NCBI GenBank assembly: GCA_010405405.1
Contig: MU004243.1
Coordinates: 305,340 to 369,339, forward strand
DNA: 64,000 nucleotides
Reading direction: 5' to 3'
Source: Microthyrium microscopicum
Lineage: Eukaryota > Ascomycota > Dothideomycetes > Microthyriales > Microthyriaceae
The position numbers and the translations under genes were made by a program. Numbering within the stretch: position 1 is the first letter of the stretch; each line of letters starts with the position of its first letter. A model generated the notes under the pieces. It made no database searches, had not been told where the DNA came from, and was given only the letters and a program-made list of their open reading frames with translations. Below are positions 12,234 through 23,928 of this stretch, in pieces.

Positions 12234-13145
12234 TTATGCGACGGCAGAAGGAGCAGCCACTGGAGCAGCCGCAACAGGAGCCTCGCCGGCAACCGCTGGA
12301 GTGCCGTTGACTTCATTCGCTTGTGGGCAATTCTTTGAGATATGTCCAACTTCGCCGCATCGATAGCATGTTTTGGCGCTGGTATCCGTCAAAGGTCCGC
12401 CATTCGGAGCTGTGCAGTCTCGAGAGATGTGCCCAAGTTTACCGCAAGCGTAGCATTTCATGGCTTGAGCCTGGCAATCGCGAGCGTAATGGTTTGGACC
12501 GCCGCATTTGTAGCAAGTAGCGGCGCGAGGAACTCCTCCTCCATAACCTCCTCGGAATCCACCACGACCTCCTCCATAACCACCACGTCCGGGTCCAGTG
12601 GGTGCAGATCCTGGAGTTGGGCAATTCCGCTACGTTTTATTAGCCAAAAGTCTTGGATTGTAGAGTGGTACGCTTACGGCAATGTGTCCAGCCTGACCGC
12701 ACGAGTAGCAGCGACTAGCGGCACCGCTTAGCCGCAGTGTTGGGCAATCAGCCTGAACATGACCGAGTCCCTGGCAGTGATAGCATTGCTTGGCTACAAT
12801 TTGTTAGTTATTGGAAACGCGAGAGCGCATCAGGTTCATTCTTACTCTCGGTTGTACGTGGATGTGGGCAACTGTTGCTTTCATGTCCTAATCATTGTTA
12901 ACATAGGGTTCCGGCGAGACGGGTAGGCGCATTAAGTGTACCAGGTTGTTTGCCTATATATTGTCAGTCGCATTCTTTATAAGATAGAGTCTTTAGCGCA
13001 ACTTACAGTTATAGCACAGTCTCTCTGATGAAGAGCAGACCTCTGGAGTTCAACGTCAGCCTAGTGAATTTTGCGCCTCCATCATAGATTCCTTACCGGC
13101 ATAGTGGCCGATGTTTCCACACTTGAAGCAAGCTCTACGCGACAT
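12234..13145 (-). CDS. GIS2: Zinc-knuckle nucleic-acid binding protein (Gis2/Byr3/CNBP type)
   Basis: Six exons: 13145-13097, 13042-13007, 12953-12942 (12 nt), 12887-12846, 12793-12678 and 12629-12234; 216 aa. Seven CCHC knuckles (C-x2-C-x4-H-x4-C) follow one another: CFKCGNIGHYAEVC, CYNCKQPGHESNSC, CYHCQGLGHVQADC, CYSCGQAGHIARNC, CYKCGGPNHYARDC, CYACGKLGHISRDC and CYRCGEVGHISKNC. A Gly/Arg-rich RGG-like linker (GPGRGGYGGGRGGFRGG) lies between knuckles 4 and 5. Knuckle number and linker match yeast Gis2 and animal CNBP, which bind single-stranded nucleic acid and mRNA and affect translation and stress granules. The C-terminus is Ala/Pro/Val-rich. The second knuckle is encoded across exons 2, 3 and 4, so the microexon is needed for a correct finger. 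All introns are GT-AG. Confidence 0.95.
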
Positions 13146-14186
13146 TGCGACAGTTGTACGATTCCTCCTAGGTTCCGCTATAGGATCCATCAGAAAGGGT
13201 TGATCTTCGTTTTCGGGCAGCGGGCGCAAACGGATGAAGCGGAAGAATAAAAGCGGTAGCGATATGACCGAGTACAGGAAGATGCGGTTTGCGCAAAAGT
13301 TGTAGATGGCGGAAATATACCTTTAAACAATAAAAATCTTCACTTTCCTAAGTTGGTTGTTAGTGGCGGCAAACGCGGTAACTGAGGCAAAAGAGGTGAT
13401 GGGGATGTGCAAGAAACGTACTGAAGACACCAGACCTGACCTATCCAACCCTCGGCGACCCCACCGAAGCACACCGACTCGACTAGAAAGTGTTGGTAAA
13501 AAAAGACGTTGTCTTGAAAAGACGGAGCTGGTTGATAAGGGAGAAGGAAGGGAGAGAAAGCGGGCGCGATGGGGGGCGCGAGGTTTTAGAGACTGAGACT
13601 TTTGGGCAGGCAAAAGCACAACCAACCAGACGACGCCTCACGTTCCAGTTGACGGTCCAGTACGATAGTGACTTGAGTGCTTTTAGCACTAGCGAAAGAA
13701 AAAAAACCTTTGATAGTTGCTACTACTAAGATACTACTTGGGGGTGCAGGGGCCTCGATGATTTACGCTCACGCCTTTGCTGGGCCCTTCCGCTCACCTT
13801 GAAGAGCTAAGGTTGCTTTGTCTTGATCAGCTTGCGCTATTTCGACACTTCATGTACGTTGAATGCATGACGGATATGCTCACTCGAGTAGCTACATGTT
13901 TTCCTCAGCCTCTGAGCCTCTGAGGAGCGTGCTACCGAAGGATTTTGATATACTGGCACGACTGAGCAGGCTTTTGAGCGGTATGAGCCGACCGCACTGC
14001 AGCAACATGCACAAGAACTGCGCCATCATCCTCTCCAAATTCCAGTAAAACCAACATGCTCATTCGCCATGTTACACCTTCTCCTGCACTCCACTGCACT
14101 GCCGAAAGACTGTGATGCAAATCACCAGACCCGTCGGAGCTGCTTTTAAAGGTGCAGTGGACCATGATCCCCCAACTTGAGCAGGG
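13146..14186. other. Intergenic; GIS2 promoter
   Basis: About 1 kb upstream of GIS2 up to the MITE. Short frames at 13323-13729 on both strands are purine/pyrimidine-skewed and have no domain. No gene supported. Confidence 0.55.
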
Positions 14187-14194
14187 AAACGAGG
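14187..14194. repeat. 8-bp target site duplication (left)
   Basis: AAACGAGG, identical to 14656-14663 on the other side of the MITE. Confidence 0.88.
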
Positions 14195-14655
14195 GGCTGC
14201 TTCTAAAATCCCCCCTAAGATCTACTAAAATCCCCCTACGAAATTCAAGGCCTACCCACGAGCCCACTATAATAGATAAGGCTCCTAGATTGTGATATAT
14301 TATAGCTTAAGAAGAGAGCTTTTTAACGATATAAAAATAAATATATTTGATTATAGTTAAGGTAAATAAAACTAGAGTTGAAAAGCATTAATTTTCTAAG
14401 ATAAGATAAGCCTTATCTACTATCTAATCTAGAGATCTTAAAGATACTCTTTAACTTTAACCTTAAATTTAAAGCTATTAACTATGCTTTCCTTTAATAT
14501 TTTTTATATAGATATATAGAGTAGAAGCATAGCTATCTAATAATATCAAAATCTAGTTACATAACCTAGCATAAAGGAAGTAGTTAACTAGTAAACATGG
14601 GTACTTCAAGCGAGGGGGATTTTAGCAGATCTTAGGGGGGATTTTAGAAGCAGCC
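14195..14655. mobile_element. 461-bp non-autonomous DNA transposon (MITE), hAT-like
   Basis: The ends are 43-bp terminal inverted repeats with one mismatch, starting GGCTGCTTCTAAAATCCCCC on each side. The element is flanked by perfect 8-bp direct repeats AAACGAGG (14187-14194 and 14656-14663), the target-site size of the hAT superfamily. Each inverted repeat contains two copies of CTAAAATCCCCC. The interior (about 14270-14590) is extremely AT-rich with many TA steps and no frame, as expected from RIP, while the GC-rich ends survive. No transposase is encoded, so movement would need a protein in trans. Flanking sequence is not AT-rich and the border is sharp. Confidence 0.9.
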
Positions 14656-14663
14656 AAACGAGG
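14656..14663. repeat. 8-bp target site duplication (right)
   Basis: AAACGAGG, identical to 14187-14194. Confidence 0.88.
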
Positions 14664-15424
14664 CCAATCAACCAGGTCTTGGGTGGACCTCCCATGCATT
14701 ACTTGTTCGTCTTGCACCGCGCTACTCCACGCGTTTCTGCAGTCCGTAACGCTCCGCAGACCCTCTGTACGACCTATCTGTGTCCTGTTCATAATCACAG
14801 CTTCATGGGGCACTGGTGGAAATTGAAGTTCGCTAAGATCCGGTCAAGCCAAGCATCGTGCAAAGAAACCAAGCATTGAGGAACCTCGGACGCTCGGAGC
14901 TCAGCTAACACATCTTAGTCAATGGCATGTTGAGGGAACCACATGAATTCATGGAAGTTTCGTCAACATCCCTGCTTTTGGCTATCGGTCGATTTCAACG
15001 CACATGGAAATCAAATACCAAAGATCATGAAATCTAGAGATGCGATCATGCGACGATCCAGACTCAAGAGACTAATGCAATCAAACTACACAAGTTTGCC
15101 AATATCAGGTTCTTCGACACTACCATATCTCAGCATCACACCTTCCTCAAATGGAATGTGCATGAAGAGTCGACATTCCTTCTGCCACATCCAATCTGCG
15201 TCGTCTTCATCACGGCCAAGCAGTGAGGTGAACGAACGGTAAGATCTCTATCGATGAATGGTCTTTCTATGTACCATGCCAACATATGAAATCCATCTGA
15301 TGATTTTTCGCTAATTCTAACTTTTGGGGGTCTAATGCTTTATTCTCCTTCGAACTCATAGTGATAGATCACTTCTGAGCATACGCTCATCATACACATC
15401 AGTCAAATAAAGAATACATATCAT
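14664..15424. other. Intergenic, no gene seen
   Basis: About 760 bp between the MITE and the UAP1 stop. A 99-codon plus-strand frame (14943-15242) has no domain or signal peptide. Confidence 0.55.
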
Positions 15425-17099
<1,675 letters not shown>

Positions 17100-18378
17100 G
17101 GTCAATGATTCGCAATGTATTTGTCCAAAAGCAGTGAGATTTGTGAATATATGAAGCAAGGAGAAGGGTTCAGATATTGCAGAGACTGAAGATTTTAAAA
17201 AAGGCTGCAAAGCTGCAAGAGCTGAGCAACTCCAAAGCTCTCAGCTCCATCCCTGCTTATGCACTGCCCGTGGTTGTATCCAATGAGGGAGGTAGCTGTA
17301 TGCATCGTGCCCGCCAGCAGCCCCACGACTTCATCTCTGCTTCTTGCAGGGACACCGCTCTTTGCCTTGCTCCAAAGTGGCTGTTGACTTGTCTCCCAGC
17401 TCAGATCATCGTCACCTGGTAGGGACGTTGACTTTCAGGCGGGTGTTAATGGGATGTGCCATGTAGAAGCCATGTGTCGGACCGGATTGGGAATTCACGG
17501 GAATTGTCCTGATATGGTCTCATCTCCGGGCACGGAATCTAACCGCATCTGTTTACAAACCATCGCATGCATATTCGCCTGGTCAAGTTCGAGGAGGTCT
17601 GCAAGGAACGTTGCTCCTCTTCTCTCGCGCGATTGAGAGGCATATAGGCACTTGACCATTGATCAGTTTCCAAGTAGGTTCTCAAGTATCCCTTTTGTAC
17701 TGACTCGTACTTATATCACTGGTCGATGCAATCGATTTCGGTTCTCAGTTATGTGGGGATGTCACTTAACCTTACCGTGTAATCACAACTCAAAATGCAC
17801 CATCTCAATCACTGGATGATACCGTCAATTATATTGTATCTTGAGGGATTTCGGGACCGTCAATGTGTTGACATTGACTAAACCATCAAGCCTAAAAAGC
17901 ACTCTGTCGATGATAACCTATATGCTTCTCTACACTGAGAATCCAATGCCAGCAGCACGCGGCTGACCAGTCAAGGGTCTGCTCATTCTGGGGTAACATC
18001 GTGTACATAAAATTGTAACGCACCACATAGTCCAGCCGTTGAGCTGGTTATCATCCACGAATTGACCTGGGGAACATAGCTTCCGTTCGTCCATTTGCAA
18101 AGGCCTGTCAGATTCTCATCCTAGCTATTAATCCACCAACCAAGCGAGCCAATGTGTCGACCTGAGCAGTCTTCTAGAACGCGGTGGGGGAAAATGAGCT
18201 CTGAAATTCCATATCTTGACTTGGAATAAGCATGCTCGGAACATTCCGAGTTCTCTCTTGTATGATGTACTGCATCGGCTGCGCTGACATGCCTGATCAT
18301 GGAAGGGAATAAGAGTAGATCAAAGTACGCCATGCTGAAGTAGTAGTCCAAGGATCTCTCCAAGCACCTACAATACCA
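17100..18378. other. Divergent intergenic region, no gene seen
   Basis: 1.28 kb between UAP1 and the Zn2Cys6 gene, so it carries both promoters. Short frames only. Confidence 0.6.
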
Positions 18379-19169
18379 ATGGCTTGCGAATCATCACCAG
18401 AGTCAACCGCCTTCTACGGTATGAAGAGGAAATATGAAGACGAGCTTAGCACTGCTGCCGACATGGACCATTGGAGTCTGGATGAATCTGATATAGAGGA
18501 ACGGAAAGTCAACAGAGACCAACACCGTCGCAAAAGAATGGCCAAATCCCGCCCCATGTCTGTTTCCTGTGACACCTGCAAGCAAAGAAAAGTCAAATGC
18601 AATCGCCAGAAGCCAAGCTGTGCCTGGTGTACGAAGAACGGCCATGTATGCGAATACAAGGAAAGAAAAAAGCCTGGACTTCGAGCTGGTTATGGCAGAG
18701 AGCTAGAAGCAAAGCTAGCAGAACAAGCAGTTCTCTTGAGTCAGTCTTCCTTCAGTATGATGTTGATTATATATACTAATGGGAAATAGAACAAATGCGA
18801 GCGACCATTCAACGTCACGAAACCATTATAGCCCAGCTCACCGCGGCCAACAGCTTCCATGCCTCTTCTCCTACATTATCTGTCACTTCTGAAGAAACAG
18901 TATACCAAATGAGTATGCCCAACGCTCAAATTACTCAGCCTGAGACACTACTGCTTCTTGATAAACCACTGAATTTCATGGATCGAACTGTGTTTGGGAA
19001 TCCATTCCCAGCTTACCCATCGCCAATATCTCCATTCATGGCCTACATAGATCCGTTTGAACAGAATCTTTCTCCTAACGAGCTTGAGAGATCTGAATTG
19101 TCCAAAATGGCCCCAATAACTCCAAGCATTTCGGAAAACTCAGTGTACATGTTAGCAAAGCATTCATGA
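18379..19169 (+). CDS. Short Zn2Cys6 (fungal binuclear cluster) DNA-binding protein
   Basis: Exons 18379-18739 and 18790-19169, joined by a 50-nt intron (GTCAGT...AATAG); 246 aa. The zinc cluster is C64-x2-C67-x6-C74-x6-C81-x2-C84-x6-C91, perfect for the family, preceded by a basic segment (HRRKRMAKSRP). A short helical segment (RELEAKLAEQAVLL-KQMRATIQRHETIIAQL) after the cluster looks like a dimerising coiled coil. The C-terminal third is Ser/Pro-rich and acidic. There is no fungal-specific middle homology region and the protein is much shorter than the usual 500-900 aa. Beyond the stop, two other frames stay open to about 19270, so the gene may be truncated or have a further exon I cannot place. 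Predicted nuclear transcription factor; target unknown. Confidence 0.75.
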
Positions 19170-21532
19170 GTACGAAAAAGCACACCTGGCGTTCGGCTTA
19201 TGTTCAATGTTGGTTCTTCGGGGCGCTGGACCTCACGATAAAGCAAGATTCAACGCGCATTTCGGATGCTGAATGACACTATGGAGGACCTTCGAAAGGG
19301 AAGAAGTCATTTCATATCAAGCCGATTATTCTCCTGGTTGTAAGATCAAATTTTCCTTCCAACATCATTTGTCACTGACCCTTATAGCCATCAAATCTGA
19401 CGGGAAATCTCTCCTTCATAATTGAGTACAATTGGCCTGTCTCTGACTACAAAACAACGCCTTATAATGATCACAGCACGGTAAACTAAAACTACCAGTT
19501 GCTCGAATTGCTACATTTGTAGAAAACGATGCTGTAACTCACAGGTGGCGTCTAGGTATAAATTTATGGGCGGTAGTATACTACATACAATTAGATCACT
19601 TGTTACTCTGTGCTTCATAGGCTGTCTTTTTGAAGCCTGATTCGCAAGGGTCAGATGTGTAAACGATTGAATGACCTTATCCATTTCCCAGGCATTAAAC
19701 ATTCATTCATCTGTCGGAAGACTGTCAGGCTCTAATTCATATGCATGGCTCATAAGGCTAGGTTCACTATATGCCAACAGCTGAGGTACAATAGTACTGT
19801 CGATGAATGCCTTTGATACGCTCACCAATATGCAAGAACGACTATCCATTTGGCCTTAAGTTTGGGAATGCACTTGATGTCCACAAGATTAAGAAATACT
19901 GAAGTTCGAGAGAAGTTCAGGAATGTATTCTGCATGAGTTTCACAGAGCCTGATTGACTAGGGCCTCGGAGCCGTCATACCATGACGATGGAACCAGTTT
20001 AGAACTTTGGCCAGCGTGTCAGGCATCATCGAGCCTTTTGTAGTCAAATCATGCGAAAGGTACAGTTAGCACAGGTATACGCCCGCAGGAAGCCTTGCGA
20101 ACCACACCGCTAAGCGCTGGCCAAAAGAGGTGAGCGGCAACAAGGCGGCACTACAAATTGGGCGGTCAAAGCGGGCAGAGGCTCCATCACAACGTGCTCT
20201 GTGGGTGGAACAAAAGTGATGTATGCATGCGTGTGCAACACCAGGGGTCTGCGTGATGTGTCGAATGGGAATTCAAGGAAAGTGAGCAAACTGAAGGGAT
20301 GAAGTGGATGATTTGCGCTGGCAAGACTGCGGGCAGGTAAGGCAGGGCTACGGAAGCAGCATACTGTACTAACCAACAGCTTGCTGTGCAGGAACAGGAG
20401 GAATTTGAGAGTGCGGGGCCAATTAGAGAGCTGGAGACGTGTTGGTTTCAGATGGTCCGAGGAAGCAAGTTGAGCACATTGCTTGTTTGTTGGATATGAG
20501 CCAGCGCTTGATATTGTGATAGGTGATGTGGTCTTTTGATGGTGGACCTGCCTTTTGCGGCCTTTGGCAACGCTTTGAGCAGGAAGCTGTTCTTTATTGC
20601 AGGATGCGGAGAAGGAAGAAATGGCGAATATAAAAAGTGCAAATTGGAGACTGTGAGCATAAGCTGGAGTTGTCTGTGGTTGGCTGGAAAGGCGCCCTGG
20701 CTGGGGTGAGCAAGCGAGCATGCACTTTGTTTGGTGCAAATGGCGGGATGGATGATGATCAACGGACAAGCAAATGGGAGGCCGTGGCCAAGGAGGTCCA
20801 GATCTATGGCCTGAAAAGGTGCTACATACGATAATAAGGGTTGAATAATGGAAAGGATGAAGTTGGCCCCCTTGAAGTGCTATACAATGTATGTGTATGT
20901 GAGTCGATCTGGTATCTGGTATCTGATATCGTCTGATATCTTTGGGTTGCAGCCAGTTCAAGAATCATACGAAACGTAAGCTTAGCCGAGTGTAGTAGTA
21001 GAGGTGCTGCTGGAGTCATTTCACATTCTTGATACTAAGCTCCAGTTCTAGATGGTAATAATCTATAAAGATACGTCTCTTGTATGTACTCGTCAGTCTT
21101 CACTCTATAGTCTTCAAGGGTTGATCTTTGACAGATCGATCCTTCCTAGTTCTTACTGGCTCTTACTAACCTGGGAAGTTACGACTGCTCCCACCTGCAG
21201 CTGCCTTCCACGTTGCTTAGCCCATTGCGCTTGCCTTCCCCACCCCCCTTGGCCCATCGCTCCTTCCTATCCGCTCCTCACATCTCAACTCTCCACCACG
21301 CCGCCCTCATCACCACAACTTCTCCAACCACAACTACTCTACACCAGATCTTCCTTTCTCTACTTTACATCTGTATTCCAGTTCCTGACATCTCTTCTGC
21401 TGCTTTGAGAACAGGGCCACCACTTCTTGCCGCCTGCAAGTTCCATAGCTTCTTGCTCGCGATCATACACAGTTTTTGCTTCAGCTATTCCCGTCTTGCC
21501 CGGGTCAATTCCCTTCGACTCTCAGCAAGACC
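19170..21532. other. Long intergenic region; MKK1 promoter and pyrimidine-rich leader
   Basis: 2.36 kb. The last 350 nt before the MKK1 ATG are strongly C/T-rich on the plus strand (for example 21230-21420), a pattern seen in fungal promoters and 5' leaders. A 283-codon minus-strand frame (20110-20961) was rejected as a gene. Nothing else recognised. Confidence 0.55.
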
Positions 21533-23214
21533 ATGTCTGCCCCCGTACCAATTCTTAGGCCTCCTATGCCTGGCCAAAGAGGCAGTGGCCCACGGTAAGT
21601 TTGTGTTCTGATTCTCTTCAGCCTAGTACTAGGCTCGGCGTCATGCGATAGATCCCGATTATCGCTTTGAACAATTATCGATCTCATGTGACATGAGGCA
21701 TAAACTGACTTTCATAAACAGTGCACCCAAACTTGGCCTCGCAATTCCTCCTTCACCCAATGTCAAACCAGTAACCGCACCTGTGCCTCAAGCGGCTCCC
21801 GAACAGCTTCCTCTTTCAAGACCAACCCCTCCCAGCCTGAAGCTAAACACACCGCCCAGCTTAAGATTAAATACTCCCCAACCGCAAGGTCGGCCTGGAC
21901 GTCCACAACTTAGCCTCGCCCCGTTACAACTTGGTGGATCGTCCGTCAGTGTAAACAGTCAGGCAACTGACAACTCACGAAATGGCAGTTTCGCTGATCC
22001 TGGCTACATCTCATCATCAGCGGCTTCTTCAGTATCTGGCTTTGGCGTTGGAGATCCCTCATCGGCGGTTGGCTCAACCACATCAGGTGGTGGTGGGAGT
22101 CCAGGGGCTGACAATGCAATGAGCATGCGAGAACTGGAGGCTCATCTTGACGAGATAAAAGCAACGCTAGATGGGCGAGAACCTGACGTTGCAGACTTGG
22201 ACGTTGATGGCTGGAAGGCTATGTCAAAATCTGGAAGGATCGAGGAATTGGGTAGTCTAGGAGAAGGTGCAGGAGGTGCAGTGACAAGGTGCATGATCAA
22301 AGGCGGAAAGACAGTTTTTGCCATGAAGGTAAAGTCAATGTTTGACGTCCTTGATATCAACTAACGGTCGTAGATTATAACAACAGATCCCGATCCCGAT
22401 GTCAAAAGACAAATTGTCCGAGAACTGGAATTCAACAAGACATGCGCCTCTGACCACATCTGTCGATACTACGGTGCATTTCTCGATGATAGCACAGGCA
22501 CTATAAGCATTGCAATGGAATTCTGCGAAGGTGGCTCTCTCGACAGCGTTTACAAGGAATGCATGCGACTGAGTGGAAGAGCTGGTGACAAAGTCCTTGG
22601 AAAGGTTGCTGATGGCGTACTAAACGGCTTGACCTACCTACATCAACATCGTATCATTCATCGCGACATCAAACCATCCAATATTCTTCTCTGCCGGAAT
22701 GGCCAGGTCAAGCTCTGCGATTTTGGTGTTTCAGGAGAATTCGGTACAAAGGGCGATGCGAACACTTTTATCGGTACTTCCTACTACATGGCACCGGAAC
22801 GCATTACTGGTCAAAGTTATAACATCAATAGTGATGTCTGGAGTCTGGGAGTTACTTTACTCGAAGTTGCGCAGCACAGATTTCCATTCCCAGCCGATGG
22901 CACTGAAGCTCAACCGCGCGCCAATCTCATCGATTTGCTCACATATATCGTCCGTCAACCTCCCCCAAAGCTTAAGGATGAACCTCACAAGAACATTTTC
23001 TGGCCTGAGAACATGAAGTTCTTCATTTCATGCTGGTAAGTATCAAAATTCTTTTCGTGAGCACAAAATCTAACCTCTTTGTAGTCTAGAGAAGAATCCG
23101 AAAGAAAGAGCTATGCCATGGCAAATGCTCGATCATCCCTGGATGCTCGAAATCAAGACCAAACGCGTCAACATGGAAAGTTTCCTCAAGACTGTATGGG
23201 ACTGGAAAGATTGA
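21533..23214 (+). CDS. MKK1: MAP kinase kinase of the cell wall integrity pathway (Mkk1/2 type)
   Basis: Exons 21533-21594, 21722-22328, 22374-23035 and 23085-23214; 486 aa. The N-terminal 190 residues are Pro/Ser-rich and contain docking-like repeats ([17 protein letters not shown]). Kinase domain: glycine loop [10 protein letters not shown], catalytic Lys K223 in [13 protein letters not shown] with D321, DFG at 339-341, activation loop [10 protein letters not shown] carrying the MEK phospho-acceptor Ser/Thr, then MAPERI. The C-terminal part ([32 protein letters not shown]) is characteristic of fungal Mkk1/Mkk2 and not of Pbs2 or Ste7. It is phosphorylated by Bck1 and activates Slt2/Mpk1 in response to wall stress. 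The first intron is long for the locus (127 nt); the others are 45 and 49 nt. Confidence 0.96.
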
Positions 23215-23928
23215 TTTCGCTCTGCAAACAAGTCGTTCGCTAAAACCAAGCAAATACTTCTTCTTTTTATACCCAACCACCATGTCGACATGCCACCAAC
23301 CGATTCTGTTAGCATTTTTGCGCATTTATTACATTACACACCAACAACGATGCGTCATTTGTTTTCTACAGGAGATGACCAAATGAGAGAAATGTATGAT
23401 TTAAAGAGATAAAGAGATGGTGTGAAATTGGATTGAACCTGGCTCAACGCATGGGAGAGCGTTTCTCCAAAGAGGGAAAGCGGTCTGATGGGCTTTGGGC
23501 TCGATATTTTATGATATCTTATACGCTGGTGGTCAGATTTGAATAGAAAACAACTTTTCTGGGAAGATCACGTCCAAGATGATATATGAAGTAGTTCTTC
23601 GATGTTCGTGGAGGTTATTAACACTTTACAGATCGCTAGAAGCAGGTCTTGTCCAATTTGGATATTGGCTTCTACCGGCCAACACTATTCCTGGTTTAAT
23701 ATATTCTTTACGAAGGATCCAGACCCCAACAAAAATCCCTCAAAACTCCCGGCAGGTTGGTGATTGGCACGAAAAATAGACGATCTTGCCCTGGATGGAA
23801 CTCGCGAATCCTTCTAATATAAACAGCGGTGCAAGATTAAAAGATAGAATTGGCGTCAACTTCGTCTCTTGATGATGTAGGCGCGAATTGAGGCACCGTT
23901 GTTACCTACACGCGATCGTGGAGACATC
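23215..23928. other. Intergenic, no gene seen
   Basis: 714 bp between MKK1 and the next plus-strand gene: 3' flank plus promoter. Short frames only. Confidence 0.6.

Noticed and set aside
14270-14590. AT-rich block as a replication origin or centromere fragment
   Set aside because: It is fully explained as the decayed interior of the MITE, bounded by inverted repeats and target duplications.
20110-20961. 283-codon open frame on the minus strand
   Set aside because: Composition is Ser/Pro/His/Leu-rich with no domain. It lies in the promoter side of MKK1, and overlapping frames in the same area read equally well. It is most likely a chance frame.
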